This document shows, piece after piece, positions 15,748 through 25,735 of a stretch of DNA of 64,000 nucleotides (its first letter is position 1; each line of letters begins with the position of its first letter). The notes under the pieces are model-generated. The model saw nothing but the letters and a program-made list of their open reading frames with translations. It was not told the origin of the DNA and made no database searches. Origin of the DNA: Vreelandella aquamarina (lineage in GTDB: Bacteria; Pseudomonadota; Gammaproteobacteria; Pseudomonadales; Halomonadaceae); assembly GCF_020075495.1 (NCBI RefSeq), contig NZ_JABYQT010000012.1, positions 22,116 to 86,115 of the forward strand, in the 5' to 3' direction. The translations under genes and the position numbers were made by a program.

Positions 15748-16873
15748 GGTAAGCCTCCTGGGCCTGGTGAAGGTACTGCAGGAACTGGTCGGCAATACCT
15801 GCCCAGCTCTGCTCGAGCGCACGCAGGCGCGCAACGCGGCCAAGCCTTGCGTAGTCGGCCGGATGCTGGCAAAGCTCGACGGCCGCCTGCTGAAAGGCGT
15901 CGCTATCTTCCGGGGCGACGGTAATACCGTTCTGGCCGCTTTCGATCAACTCGGCGCTCGCCGCATGACGATACGCCACGACCGCCAGCCCGCTTGCCAT
16001 GGCCTCGGCTACCACGTTGCCCCAGGTTTCAGAGAGCGAAGGGAAGATGAACAGGTCGGCGCTGGCGTAGTAGCGGGCAAGTTCTTCTTTTTCCACGAAG
16101 CCGGTAAAGTGCGCCTCGGGAAGCGCCTTTTCGAGCTGCGCACGGGCCGGGCCATCGCCCACGATCACCTGGGCCATGTCCGGGCGCACCTCGCGCATGG
16201 CCTGCAGGGTTTCCTGCAGCAAGGTGAGGTTTTTCTCCAGCGCCAGGCGGCCCACATAAATCGCGACAGGTTGATGCAGGCTGACTCCCCACTGCTGGCG
16301 CAAGGCCATGTCGCGGTGGTCGGGTGAAAAGCGCTCGCCCTCGATCCCTCGCGCCATCACGTGGACATTGTGAATACCCTGCTCGCGCAGGGTCTGTGCC
16401 TGAAGGTGAGTCGGTACCAGCGTCAGCTCGCAGCCGTTATGGAAGTAGCGCAAATAGCGCCGGGTGGCCGCGGCAAGCCAGGGCACGCCGTAGTCGTGGC
16501 AGTAGTGGTCGAAATTGGTGTGCCAACCGGCCACCAGCGGAATGTTCAGCCGCCGGGCAGCCTGACGCGCTGCCCAGCCGAGCGGGCCCTGAGTGGCAAG
16601 ATAAACCACGTTCGGACGATGCTCGCGCCAGAAGCGCCGAAGGGTAGAAGGGCGTGTCAAGCCGACCTGAACATCCGTGTAGCCGGGCATGGCGCAGCGA
16701 TTGACCTGCAGTTCCTGGCCGACGTTTACGGCCTGCGCCGTGGTGCGTGGCCGGGGACGAATCACGTCCACGCAGACCTCTTGGCGAAAGAGCTCCTGAT
16801 GCAGTCGGCTCAACGTATGCGCAACCCCGTTGATCTCCGGCGCCCAGGTTTCGCTGACAATGCAAAGCCGCAT
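15710..16873 (-). CDS. GT4-family glycosyltransferase
   Basis: A 387-aa GT-B fold retaining glycosyltransferase. It opens with RLCIVSETWAPEINGVAHTL, a pattern common in GT4 enzymes acting on lipid acceptors, and carries the donor-binding EX7E motif (SETWGNVVAEAMASG) after FPSLS. The linker VAIYVGRLALEKNLTLL marks the start of the second Rossmann domain. No membrane helix is seen; peripheral association is likely. The gene overlaps a PAP2 phosphatase, which hints at a lipid or lipid-phosphate acceptor, but the sugar and acceptor are not readable. Confidence 0.9.
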   Translation of the reverse strand: MRLCIVSETWAPEINGVAHTLSRLHQELFRQEVCVDVIRPRPRTTAQAVNVGQELQVNRCAMPGYTDVQVGLTRPSTLRRFWREHRPNVVYLATQGPLGWAARQAARRLNIPLVAGWHTNFDHYCHDYGVPWLAAATRRYLRYFHNGCELTLVPTHLQAQTLREQGIHNVHVMARGIEGERFSPDHRDMALRQQWGVSLHQPVAIYVGRLALEKNLTLLQETLQAMREVRPDMAQVIVGDGPARAQLEKALPEAHFTGFVEKEELARYYASADLFIFPSLSETWGNVVAEAMASGLAVVAYRHAASAELIESGQNGITVAPEDSDAFQQAAVELCQHPADYARLGRVARLRALEQSWAGIADQFLQYLHQAQEAYHAPTPACRVRSS

Positions 16874-17279
16874 AAGCGATCCGTCCCTTAATCACATTTT
16901 AATGCAGTGTGGTCAGAGACGGTGACACTGCCAAGTCAGGCGAGTGAACAAGCGATGACAAAATGGCGAGCAATACTTAGCTTTTTTGCTCGGTTTGTTA
17001 TTAACACTCGCTTGTTAAGCCCACATGGCGTTTATGTGAAATCTTGAAGGTATAATGTAAGTCTTTGACTAATAATTGTTTTAAAGAAGTGAGACAGGTT
17101 TTCTCCGCGAACCTCGCCACCAGGGCAAGCAACGAGCGCAGTCTGCGAGGGGCTGAAAAACGATGGCCAAAAAAATTAATTATTTTTACCGCATGCAGGG
17201 GCACAGCAGCAGTTTCATTAATGGTTGATGCTCACCAGGCAACGCCCGAAAGCCGGGAAGGCTTTCGGGCGTGTCAGTA
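16874..17279. other. Intergenic region without a gene
   Basis: No coding frame here looks real. Around 16990-17060 the sequence is AT-rich and may hold promoters for the glycosyltransferase. A hairpin at 17244-17270 (GCCCGAAAGCC/GGCTTTCGGGC, 11 bp, loop GGGAA) lies ten bases past the stop of the aldo/keto reductase gene and probably ends its transcript, although no U-tract follows. Confidence 0.6.
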
Positions 17280-18359
17280 TCAACGCTCGTCGTCGCGCTT
17301 ATCGATGGTCTTGCGGTAGTTGTCGATAAACGGTTTCTCGGCCTTGTCGATACGGTCCATGCCTGCCACGACCCGGTGCCAGTAGGGGTACTGCGGGGCT
17401 GGACGCGTGGCGGCTTCGATACGCTCGATCTCTTCATCGCTCAGCGCAAGCTCGGCGGCGGCCAGGTCGTCCTTCAAATGCTCTTCGTTACGTGCGCCCA
17501 CGATCAGCGACGTCACGCCCGGACGATCCTTCAGCCAGGCAAGGCAGGTGCGCGGGATGGACGTATTGTGCGTCTCGGCGATCTCGGCTAAAAGCTCGAT
17601 GATGTCGTAAGCGCGCTCCATGTCATGCACGTAGGGTTCGGGCCAGCCGTTGCCCTGGCGGGTGCCTTCCGGGGCTTTCTGGCCGCGGCGCACCTTGCCG
17701 TTGAACAGGCCTTCGCCCAGCGGCCCCCATACCAGCGTGCCGATGTTCTGGTCGATGGCCAGCGGCATCAGCTCGTACTCCGCCTCGCGGGCTTCCGGCG
17801 TGTAGTAGATCTGCTGGCTGATGGGGCCTGTCAGATTGTGAAGCTCGGCCTTGCCGATGGCCTTCATCATCTGCCAGCCGGTAAAGTTGGAGGTGCCGTA
17901 ATAGCGGATCTTGCCGCTTTGCACCAGGTGATCCAGCGCATACAGCATCTCTTCGATAGGCGTCACGCCGTCCCAGTTGTGTATCTGGTACAGGTCGATG
18001 TGGTCGGTGCCCAGGCGCTTCAAGCTTGCCTCGCAGGCGTTGATCAGGTGATAACGCGAGAAACCGCTGTGGTTGGGGTTGTCACCCAAGGGGCTTCGCG
18101 CCTTGGAGGCCAGAATGATATCGTTACGCTTTTCACCCAAGGCCTTTCCGACGATCTCCTCGGATTCGCCCATGGAGTAAAGATCGGCGGTGTCGATCAG
18201 ATTGACCCCGGCATCGATGGCCAGGTCGATCTGGCGCTTCGCGCCTGCTACATCGACGCTGGCCGCCTTCTCGAAGCCACCGCTGCCGCCAAATGGCACG
18301 GTGCCCAGCACGATTTCAGATACCAGCAGCCCTGACTTGCCCAGAGGACGATATTTCAT
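17280..18359 (-). CDS. Aldo/keto reductase
   Basis: A 359-aa NAD(P)H-dependent carbonyl reductase of the (beta/alpha)8-barrel AKR superfamily. The catalytic tetrad is visible: Asp and Tyr in NLIDTADLYSMGES, Lys in ILASKARSP, His in LYQIHNWDG. The cofactor region near the C terminus reads TSLIVGARNEEHLKDDL, typical of YajO/Tas-like members. No signal peptide. The substrate is unknown. The gene lies downstream of the formate dehydrogenase pair on the same strand but about 150 bp away, so operon membership is uncertain. Confidence 0.93.
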   Translation of the reverse strand: MKYRPLGKSGLLVSEIVLGTVPFGGSGGFEKAASVDVAGAKRQIDLAIDAGVNLIDTADLYSMGESEEIVGKALGEKRNDIILASKARSPLGDNPNHSGFSRYHLINACEASLKRLGTDHIDLYQIHNWDGVTPIEEMLYALDHLVQSGKIRYYGTSNFTGWQMMKAIGKAELHNLTGPISQQIYYTPEAREAEYELMPLAIDQNIGTLVWGPLGEGLFNGKVRRGQKAPEGTRQGNGWPEPYVHDMERAYDIIELLAEIAETHNTSIPRTCLAWLKDRPGVTSLIVGARNEEHLKDDLAAAELALSDEEIERIEAATRPAPQYPYWHRVVAGMDRIDKAEKPFIDNYRKTIDKRDDER

Positions 18360-18507
18360 CTCGATAGCTTCCCTGTTGATCGAAGGTGTCGTTAATCTAA
18401 AGTCTTAGATTGCGCGTGCCTCTAAGCCTAGAAACTCAGCTGGATATGTCAAAGGGTGGGCTTTGCGCTGGTCGCCTCCCTGCCGGAGCGCCAAGGGGTT
18501 ACCCATC

Positions 18508-19038
18508 TCATGGGCCTTCGGTGGGTTTGCCGGTAACGTCGGTGACCGGCTTGTCCACGGGTCTGTCGAGCCGCTCCGAAAAAGCACGCAGCCCTGCCAG
18601 GATCGGCTTGATGGCATACCACAGCTCGTCATCATGGAGCATGCGGTAGAGGCCGGTGATGCCGGGAGCACTGTCCTTTTCTGGATCCTTCTGCGGGCTT
18701 CTGGCGCTGGGGGCATGCCCCTGCGCTTCGTCGTGGCGGTGGTTGCCGACCTGCTCGATGCCTTCTCCAAGGGCAGACATCACTTGGTAAAAGCGCTCCG
18801 GCGGTAGTGCAGACAGCGTCATGGCGATCACTGACAGGTTTTGAATGGCGTTGAGCGAGCCTTGCTTGTTCAGCCCGCCGACCAGAATGCGCAGCAACTC
18901 CTGGTTGGACGCCACCACATCGTTGGCAAACCGCAGTACGCCGTGTTCATGAAGCGTCTGCACGAGTCTGTCCAGCTCTTCCTGGGCATCCGGGCCGATC
19001 TTGGGCGGCGTCACGTCATGGGAAATTCGTTCGGCCAT
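18508..19038 (-). CDS. DUF1641 protein partnered with formate dehydrogenase
   Basis: A 176-aa soluble helical protein. The region LHEHGVLRFANDVVASNQELLRILVGGLN matches the DUF1641 family (Bacillus YrhD/YjgD type), which is commonly encoded beside formate dehydrogenases of the YrhE/YjgC type (family knowledge). Its ATG overlaps the stop of the dehydrogenase gene (ATGTAATG arrangement), so translation is coupled. A probable role is as an accessory or electron-transfer-linked subunit; no metal-binding cysteines are present. The middle (about 100-130) is polar and probably disordered. Confidence 0.88.
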   Translation of the reverse strand: MAERISHDVTPPKIGPDAQEELDRLVQTLHEHGVLRFANDVVASNQELLRILVGGLNKQGSLNAIQNLSVIAMTLSALPPERFYQVMSALGEGIEQVGNHRHDEAQGHAPSARSPQKDPEKDSAPGITGLYRMLHDDELWYAIKPILAGLRAFSERLDRPVDKPVTDVTGKPTEGP

Positions 19039-22004
19039 TACATTTTCCTCGGATTCGTTTGGTGGGCAGGGGGCAGCCGATAATCATCATTGGCCCACTT
19101 GACCTCGACGGCCACGCCTTCGTTGGGCGTGCGCTTGCCAAAGCGGTAATTGGTGCTGGGCAGGGGCGGGGCGCCACGCTTGTCGAGCACCTCGAGCTTG
19201 ACGGCCGTCTCCTTGTAGGCGGGGGTGTGAACGACCGGGTCGGTATGCTCGCCGGTCAACCCGTTGACCCCGGGCTTGCCAAAGTGAATCGGTAGATAGA
19301 GCGTCTTGCCCGCCACTCGATCGGTGACCAGTGCGGGAAATTCATGGCTATCCCGCCGGGAGGTGATGCGTACCCAGGTGCCGTCCTGGATGTCGTACTC
19401 GGCCGCCAGCTCAGGGCTTACCTCGACAAAGCTGCCGGGTACCTGGTCCCAGATGCCCTGCGATTTTCCGGTCTGGTTGGTACCTTGAAAGTGTTCCAGC
19501 AGGCGGCCGTTGTTGAGCATGAACGCGTATTCGTCATCTGCAGCCTCGAGAGGCTCCTGCCATTCAAGAACGAACAGGCTGGCCTTGGCATCTTCGGTCG
19601 GAAAACCGTCGGTATACAGCCGTGGCGTATCAGTACCATCGGCGGCAACCGGCCAGAGCAGCGATTTCCAGCCTTCCAGGCGCTCGTAGCTGACCCCGGC
19701 GAACAGCGGTGAGATCGACGCGCACTCTGCCATGATTTCGCTGGGGTGGGTGTAGCCCCAGTCATGGCCCATGCGCGCGGCAAGATCCGTCAGGATACGC
19801 CAGTCCGGGCGGCTGTCGCCCAGTGACTCCAGCGCCTGGTAAAAGCGCTGTATACGCCGCTCGGTGTTCACAAAGGTGCCCTCTTTTTCGACGCTGGGGC
19901 AGGCCGGCAGCACCACATCGGCAAACTGAGCGGTGCGGCTCAAGAACATGTCCTGCACCACCATGAAATCCAGGCTTTCGAACGCGGAGTGGACGTTATG
20001 GGTATTGGCGTCGGAGAACGCCGTCTCCTCGCCGATGATGACCATCGCCTTGAGCTTGTCTTCAGACGCCGCCTGCACCATCAGGAAGTTACCCCACCCC
20101 TCGTTCAGTGAGAGCTGGTCTGGTTCGACACCCCAGCCTTTTGCCCACCGCTTGCGGACGTCTTCATCGGTGACCTTCTCATAGCCCGGGTACATGTTGC
20201 GCAGACAGCCAAAGTCGCTGGCGCCTTGAACATTGTTATGCCCGCGCATCGGATAGCCGCCGGTGCCGGGCTTGCCGTAGTTGCCAGTGACCAGCAGCAG
20301 GTTGGAGAGCGCGGTGCTGGTGTCCGAGCCGTGGCTATGCTGGGTAATGCCCATGGCCCACAGAAGACAGACGCTCTTGGCGCGACCGATCAGCTCGGCG
20401 GCGTCGATCAGTTGCTGCTTGGGAATGCCGGTTTTCTGTTCGGCGAACTCGAGCGTAAAGGGCGCCAGGGATGCGCGGTAGGCCTCGACATTGTTCACCC
20501 AGCGGCTCAGAAACTCCTCATCTGCCAACCCGTTATCGAACATGTAGCGCGACAGCGCCGAGGCCCAGATCAAATCGGTACTGCTGTTGGGGCGCAGAAA
20601 CAGATTCGCGCGTTCGGCCATTTCATGCTTGCGCGGGTCGAAGACCACCAGCTTCTGGCCGCGCAGCTTCTGCGCGGCCTTGATGCGCGAGGCGATGACC
20701 GGATGGTTCTCCGCCGTATTGCTGCCCACCAGCACGACCACCTCGGCCTGTTCGATATCCTGGATGGTGCCGGCGTCGCCACCATAGCCCACGGTACGAA
20801 ACAGCCCCTTGGTCGCCGGGTTCTGGCAGTAGCGCGAGGAGTTGTCGACGCTGTTGGTGCCGATGATCAGCCGGGCGATCTTCTGGGTGAGATACGCCTC
20901 TTCGTTGCTCGCCTTGCTGGAGCCGATAAAGCCCAGGCTTTGCGGGCCGTGGGTGTCACGCACCTCTAGAAGCCGGCTGGCGACGAGATCGAGCGCCTCA
21001 TCCCAGCTCGCCTCGCGAAAGCGGCCGTTCTCGCGAATCAAGGGCGTGGTCAGGCGCTCTTTACTGTTGACGAAATCCCAGGCGAACTTGCCCTTCAAGC
21101 AGGTAGAAATGCCGTTGGCGGGGGCGCTCTCGGTGGGCTGTACCTTCAGAATGTGCCGGTCACGGGTCCACATCTCGAACGAGCAGCCCACCCCGCAGTA
21201 GGTACACACGGTCTTGGTGCGCTTGATGCCCGGCTGGCGCCAGGTGGCGTCCAGTTCGGAAACCCCCGTAATGGGTTTGGCGCTGATGGTCTTCTCGACC
21301 TCCTTGACCATCTCGATCATGGGGCGCTTGAGCGACCAGGGCAGCGCCGTAAAGGGGCCTGTCTGGCCAAACATGCTGTTTTCCTGCAGCGCGTTGCACG
21401 GGCATACCGTGACGCAGTGGCCGCAGTGTACGCAGCTCGAGTCATTGATCGCTTTGCCGCCATCCCATAAAACGCGCGGGTGTTCGCTCGAGTAGTCGAT
21501 GCTCAGGGTTTCGTTGACCTCGACGTTCTGGCACGCCTCGACACACTGGCCGCAGAGAATGCACTGGTCCGGGTCGTAGGTATAAAACGGGCTGGAGGTA
21601 TCCTTGGGGTGGGGCTTGGGCTTGAACTCGTAGCGCTGGATGGGGATGTCCATCTCGACCACGGCGTTATGCACGCGGCAATCGCCGTTATTGTTTTCGC
21701 ACACGGTGCAGTAAAGCTCATGCTTGGCCAGCAGGCGGTCCATGCCCTCGTGGCGGGCGGCGGTGGCCTGGGTATCACGGCTCGAGATGGCCAGGCCTTC
21801 AAAAGTGCGCAGCGTACAGCCGCGCGTCAATTCACCCTCTACCTCGACCCAGCAGGCGTCGCAGGTTTCAAGTGCGCCTAGCGCCGGGTGATAGCACACG
21901 CTGGGAAGCGCAATACCGTGCCCTTCGAGAAAATCGATAAGCGGCTCATCCGCGTTACCCGTCAAGCGCTTACCATCAAACGTAATCGTGCACGGTCGAT
22001 TCAT
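19038..22004 (-). CDS. Molybdenum-dependent formate dehydrogenase, catalytic subunit (YjgC/FdhF-like)
   Basis: A 988-aa cytoplasmic iron-sulfur/molybdopterin enzyme oxidising formate to CO2. Domains in order: a [2Fe-2S] ferredoxin-like domain (CYHPALGALETCDACW); a His/Cys cluster domain (HELYCTVCENNNGDC); two [4Fe-4S] clusters (CILCGQCVEAC and CVHCGHCVTVC); the Mo-enzyme cluster CTYCGVGCSF; and the bis-MGD domains. The metal-ligand position is cysteine in SSRYCQNPATKGLF, so it is not a selenoprotein, as in Bacillus YrhE/YjgC. There is no Tat signal. No separate NAD-binding subunit or maturation gene (fdhD) is in the window. GGAGG lies about nine bases before the start. Confidence 0.95.
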   Translation of the reverse strand: MNRPCTITFDGKRLTGNADEPLIDFLEGHGIALPSVCYHPALGALETCDACWVEVEGELTRGCTLRTFEGLAISSRDTQATAARHEGMDRLLAKHELYCTVCENNNGDCRVHNAVVEMDIPIQRYEFKPKPHPKDTSSPFYTYDPDQCILCGQCVEACQNVEVNETLSIDYSSEHPRVLWDGGKAINDSSCVHCGHCVTVCPCNALQENSMFGQTGPFTALPWSLKRPMIEMVKEVEKTISAKPITGVSELDATWRQPGIKRTKTVCTYCGVGCSFEMWTRDRHILKVQPTESAPANGISTCLKGKFAWDFVNSKERLTTPLIRENGRFREASWDEALDLVASRLLEVRDTHGPQSLGFIGSSKASNEEAYLTQKIARLIIGTNSVDNSSRYCQNPATKGLFRTVGYGGDAGTIQDIEQAEVVVLVGSNTAENHPVIASRIKAAQKLRGQKLVVFDPRKHEMAERANLFLRPNSSTDLIWASALSRYMFDNGLADEEFLSRWVNNVEAYRASLAPFTLEFAEQKTGIPKQQLIDAAELIGRAKSVCLLWAMGITQHSHGSDTSTALSNLLLVTGNYGKPGTGGYPMRGHNNVQGASDFGCLRNMYPGYEKVTDEDVRKRWAKGWGVEPDQLSLNEGWGNFLMVQAASEDKLKAMVIIGEETAFSDANTHNVHSAFESLDFMVVQDMFLSRTAQFADVVLPACPSVEKEGTFVNTERRIQRFYQALESLGDSRPDWRILTDLAARMGHDWGYTHPSEIMAECASISPLFAGVSYERLEGWKSLLWPVAADGTDTPRLYTDGFPTEDAKASLFVLEWQEPLEAADDEYAFMLNNGRLLEHFQGTNQTGKSQGIWDQVPGSFVEVSPELAAEYDIQDGTWVRITSRRDSHEFPALVTDRVAGKTLYLPIHFGKPGVNGLTGEHTDPVVHTPAYKETAVKLEVLDKRGAPPLPSTNYRFGKRTPNEGVAVEVKWANDDYRLPPAHQTNPRKM

Positions 22005-22039
22005 CTGGGCATTCCTCCATGGAACCCTTATTTTTTATC

Positions 22040-22047
22040 CTGTCATC
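22040..22047 (+). promoter_or_regulatory. Single Pho-box-like half site before the 5'-nucleotidase
   Basis: CTGTCATC matches seven of eight bases of the PhoB half-site CTGTCATA, but the expected second unit eleven bases on is poor. Weak on its own; noted because the gene downstream is a phosphate-scavenging enzyme. Confidence 0.25.
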
Positions 22048-22162
22048 AAACCTCGTTACTGCGCAGGTTGTACTGATCAAAAGGTAGTCAAGGGAGCAGA
22101 GCGTGTCCAAACTGGACGCCGGCCCGTGCCACCGTTTTACTGACAAAAAAGGAACCATACGG

Positions 22163-23806
22163 ATGCGTTTTATTACCCAGCGAGTAGTGCTAGGCGTGGC
22201 GGTAGGGCTGCTTGGCTCCTCGGCCTACGCGGCCCCCTATACACTGACCATTTTCCACACCAACGACCTGCACGGGCGCACCGACCAGTACCCGCCGCTC
22301 GTCACCGCGCTGGCCGAGGCGCGGGAGCGCTTTGGTGACGGCCTGCTGCTCGATGCCGGCGACATCTTCTCCGGCACGCTCTATTTCAACGAGTTCAAGG
22401 GGCAGGACGCCGTCGAATTCATGAACCTGATGGGCTACGACGCCTTCGTGCCCGGCAATCACGAGTTCGACCTGAACGATCCCGAGCACGGCCATCAGGC
22501 GCTGGCCGCGCTGTTCGAGGCGGCGGATTTTCCCATTCTGGGCGCGAATCTGGACTTCTCGAGCGCCCCCGAATTTGGTGAATTGCTGGGAGATTCGATC
22601 AACGGCGAGCCTGAACTTGAACCCAGGGCGGGGCACCTGTACGACGGCATCGTCGTTGAGCAGAACGGCGAGCGTATCGGTATCTTCGGGCTCAGCACGC
22701 CATCGAGCGACACCGTCTCGAGTCCCGGCAACGTCACCATCGGTGACTACCGCGAAGCGGCCGAGGCGATGGTCGAAGCGTTTCAGGCGCAAGGGATCGA
22801 CAAGATCGTCGCGCTCACCCACCTGGGCTACGACAGCGACCCGGCGGTAGGTAACGATATCCTGCTTGCCCAGCACGTGGAAGGCATCGACGTGATCATC
22901 GGTGGGCACAGCCACACCCGGCTCGATGCGCCGGTACTCATTGCCGAGAACGACCTGGGCGAACCCAAAAGCCCCACCGTGATCGGCCAGGCGAACGAGT
23001 ACGGCAAGTATCTCGGCGTGATGCAGGTCACCTTCGACGACGACGGCGTGGTAACGGAGGCCACGGGTGAGCTGCTCGCCGCCGAGGATTTCGAACCGGA
23101 CGCCGAGGCGGCCGCCATGCTTGCCCCCTACACCGCGCGCATCGAAGCGCTGCGCGATGCTCGGGTGGGCGTACACCTGGCCGAGGCGCTTGCCAACCCG
23201 CGCCACGGCGCTGGTGACGAACGTAGCGTGCGCGCCGATGAAACGGCGCTGGGTAACCTGATTGCCGACGGCCAGCTCAAGGCCGCCCGCCGGGTGAATC
23301 CGGAGGTGGTGCTGGCGCTGCAAAACGGCGGCGGCATTCGCGAGCCGATCGCGGCGGGGGAGGTGACCGTGGGCGAGCTGATCGCCGTGCAGCCCTTCGG
23401 CAACCGCCTGACGCTGATGGACGTCACCGGCGCCGAGCTTTGGGAAACCTTCGAGATTGCGCTGGCAAGCGCTCCAGAGGAGAGCGGTGCCTTCCTGCAG
23501 GTCTCCGGCGGCACCGAGATCCAGTATGACAGCCGCCGACCCGCCGGCGAGCGGCTGGTGAGCCTGAAGGTGACCCAGGGCGGCGAGCTCGTGGATATCG
23601 ATCTTGAGCGCACCTACGTCATCGCCACCAATAACTTCACCGCCAGCGGCGGCGACAACCACGAAGCACTCGAAGCGGCGTATGACGACGACCGCAGCCA
23701 CATCGTCGGCAACACCGACTGGGAGATGCTGCGGGACTACCTGGTGGCGAAAGGTGAGGTCGCGCCCCGGGTGGAAGGGCGCCTCAAGGATATCGCCCGC
23801 CAGTAG
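22163..23806 (+). CDS. Periplasmic 5'-nucleotidase/metallophosphoesterase (UshA family)
   Basis: A 547-aa secreted enzyme that releases phosphate from nucleotides. The signal peptide MRFITQRVVLGVAVGLLGSS ends AYAA. The N-terminal metallophosphatase domain shows the metal ligands in FHTNDLHGR, DAGDIFSG, GNHEFD and GGHSHTRLD. The C-terminal 5'-nucleotidase domain shows ALGNLIADG, LQNGGGIRE and TNNFTASGGDNHE. Start 22163 has AAGGAA upstream and begins directly at the signal peptide; the frame from 22103 would put 20 polar residues before it. Divergent from the formate dehydrogenase and next to ugpBAEC, forming a phosphorus-acquisition neighbourhood. Confidence 0.93.
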   Translation: MRFITQRVVLGVAVGLLGSSAYAAPYTLTIFHTNDLHGRTDQYPPLVTALAEARERFGDGLLLDAGDIFSGTLYFNEFKGQDAVEFMNLMGYDAFVPGNHEFDLNDPEHGHQALAALFEAADFPILGANLDFSSAPEFGELLGDSINGEPELEPRAGHLYDGIVVEQNGERIGIFGLSTPSSDTVSSPGNVTIGDYREAAEAMVEAFQAQGIDKIVALTHLGYDSDPAVGNDILLAQHVEGIDVIIGGHSHTRLDAPVLIAENDLGEPKSPTVIGQANEYGKYLGVMQVTFDDDGVVTEATGELLAAEDFEPDAEAAAMLAPYTARIEALRDARVGVHLAEALANPRHGAGDERSVRADETALGNLIADGQLKAARRVNPEVVLALQNGGGIREPIAAGEVTVGELIAVQPFGNRLTLMDVTGAELWETFEIALASAPEESGAFLQVSGGTEIQYDSRRPAGERLVSLKVTQGGELVDIDLERTYVIATNNFTASGGDNHEALEAAYDDDRSHIVGNTDWEMLRDYLVAKGEVAPRVEGRLKDIARQ

Positions 23807-23817
23807 GCGGGCGGGCG

Positions 23818-24870
23818 CTAACCCGTGCGCTTGCCGGTGTCGCCGTTGAAGGGGTGGAGCGCTTCGCGCGCGACGTAAAAGCGCAGCGTTTCGCCCTCCT
23901 TCACCGGCGGCTGGCCGCTCACGCGGATCACCGTCGGCTGGTCGCTTTCGGACAAGCGCACGTAGAGGTGGCTTTCGGCCCCGGCGGCTTCATAAAGCTC
24001 GAGGGTGGATTCCACCACCAGGTGCGGGGTCGCCGGCGGGGTCAGGCGCATGTCGTCCGGGCGGATGCCGATAATATCGGTCCGGGCCGGCAAATCCGCC
24101 AGCAGCTCCCCGGCGCCGTGGCTCGAGAGGTACTCGATGGGCACCATGTTCATCGCCGGCGAGCCGATGAACCCGGCCACGAACATCGAGGCGGGGCGGG
24201 CATAGATCTCCATGGGCGTGCCCACCTGCTCGATCCGACCGCCGTTGAGCACCACCAGCCGGTCGCCCAGTGTCATGGCTTCCAACTGATCGTGGGTGAC
24301 GTAGAGGCTCGTGGTCTTGAGCCGCCGCTGAAGCTGCTTGATCTCGACGCGCATCTGCACACGCAGCTTGGCGTCCAGGTTCGAAAGCGGCTCGTCGAAC
24401 AGAAACGCCGCCGGCTCGCGCACCAGCGCCCGGCCCATGGCCACCCGCTGGCGCTGGCCGCCGGAAAGATTGCGCGGCTTGCGGGAAAGATACTCCTCGA
24501 TCTCGAGCATCTTCGCGGCCTTGCGCACCCGCTCCTCGATCGCCGCCTTCTTGAAGCCGCGGTTTTTCAACCCGTAGGCGAGGTTGTTGTACACCGTCAT
24601 GTGCGGGTAGAGCGCGTAGTTCTGGAACACCATGGCGATATCGCGCTCGGCGGGCTCGAGGTTATTGACCACCCGGTCGCCGATCTTCAGCGTACCGTCG
24701 GTGATCGTCTCCAGGCCCGCCACCATGCGCAGAAGCGTGGATTTGCCGCAGCCGGACGGGCCCACCAGCACCACGAACTCGCCGTCTTCGATGGCAAGAT
24801 CGATGCCCTTTACCGCCTGCACATCGCCGGAGTAGGTTTTCTTCAGCCCTTCGAGGGTAATACTGGCCAT
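23818..24870 (-). CDS. ugpC: sn-Glycerol-3-phosphate ABC transporter ATPase UgpC
   Basis: A 350-aa MalK/UgpC-type ATPase energising the UgpAE permease. Walker [11 protein letters not shown]-loop [13 protein letters not shown], signature [15 protein letters not shown], Walker [12 protein letters not shown] and H-loop YVTHD are all intact. The extra C-terminal TOBE-type domain (about 240-350) is present, as usual for this subclass. It is the last gene of ugpBAEC: its ATG follows the ugpE stop by one base, so translation is coupled. Assignment to ugp and not another sugar importer rests on the binding protein at 26757. Confidence 0.93.
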   Translation of the reverse strand: MASITLEGLKKTYSGDVQAVKGIDLAIEDGEFVVLVGPSGCGKSTLLRMVAGLETITDGTLKIGDRVVNNLEPAERDIAMVFQNYALYPHMTVYNNLAYGLKNRGFKKAAIEERVRKAAKMLEIEEYLSRKPRNLSGGQRQRVAMGRALVREPAAFLFDEPLSNLDAKLRVQMRVEIKQLQRRLKTTSLYVTHDQLEAMTLGDRLVVLNGGRIEQVGTPMEIYARPASMFVAGFIGSPAMNMVPIEYLSSHGAGELLADLPARTDIIGIRPDDMRLTPPATPHLVVESTLELYEAAGAESHLYVRLSESDQPTVIRVSGQPPVKEGETLRFYVAREALHPFNGDTGKRTG

Positions 24871-24871
24871 G

Positions 24872-25720
24872 CTATTTCTCCGTCTCGGTCAGGCCTTTCA
24901 CGAACAGTTTCTGCATCAACAGCACCACCAGCACCGGCGGCACCATGGCAAGCGTCACCGTGGCCATGATCAGGTTCCAGGCCGGCACCCGGTCCGAGGA
25001 GGCCATCAGGCGCTTGATGCCGAGCACGATGGTGTAGAAGTCCTCGTCGGTGGTGACCAAAAGCGGCCACAGGTACTGCACCCAGCCGTAGATGAACATG
25101 ATCACGAACAGAGCGGCGATATTGGTGATCGAGACGGGCAGCAGTATGTCCTTGAAGAACTTCATCGGCCCCGCGCCGTCGACGCGGCTCGCTTCCATCA
25201 GCTCTTCGGGGACGGTCATGAAGAACTGGCGAAACAGGAACGTGGCGGTGGCCGAGGCGATCAGCGGAAGCGTGAGCCCGGCGTAGGAGTTGAGCATGCC
25301 CAGATCCGCCACCACGGCGTAGGTGGGGATGATGCGCACCTCCACCGGCAGCATCAGGGTGATGAAGATGATCCAGAACGCCAGCATGCGAAACGGAAAG
25401 CGGAAGTAGACGATCGCAAACGCGGAGAGAATCGAGATCGCGATCTTGCCGATGGCAATCGTCAGCGCCATGATCGTCGAGTTAGCCAGCATCAGCCACA
25501 CCGGCGGCGCCCCCGCCACCTGCCAGCCGGAACCCAGCATTTGCGAGTAGGTGGCCCACATGTTCTCGCCGGGTAGCAGCGGCATCACCCCGCGCACGAA
25601 GGCGCCGGGTTCGTGGGTCGAGGCGATGAACGCCACGTAGACCGGAAATGCCACCACCAGCACCCCTAGAATCAATACCAGGTGGGTCAGAATGTTCAGA
25701 AAGGGTCTGTTCTCGACCAT
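24872..25720 (-). CDS. ugpE: Glycerol-3-phosphate ABC permease UgpE
   Basis: A 282-aa inner-membrane permease with six hydrophobic segments. The EAA loop contacting the ATPase is visible as [20 protein letters not shown]. The N terminus ([28 protein letters not shown]) and C terminus ([19 protein letters not shown] end) are typical of UgpE/MalG-type subunits. CAGGGA lies about seven bases before the start. It sits 16 bp after ugpA and touches ugpC. Confidence 0.94.
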   Translation of the reverse strand: MVENRPFLNILTHLVLILGVLVVAFPVYVAFIASTHEPGAFVRGVMPLLPGENMWATYSQMLGSGWQVAGAPPVWLMLANSTIMALTIAIGKIAISILSAFAIVYFRFPFRMLAFWIIFITLMLPVEVRIIPTYAVVADLGMLNSYAGLTLPLIASATATFLFRQFFMTVPEELMEASRVDGAGPMKFFKDILLPVSITNIAALFVIMFIYGWVQYLWPLLVTTDEDFYTIVLGIKRLMASSDRVPAWNLIMATVTLAMVPPVLVVLLMQKLFVKGLTETEK

Positions 25721-25735
25721 GTTGAATCCCTGGGG

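Noticed and set aside
22190..23701. 503-codon frame antisense to the 5'-nucleotidase
   Set aside because: Shadow frame; the opposite strand has a signal peptide and metal-binding motifs.
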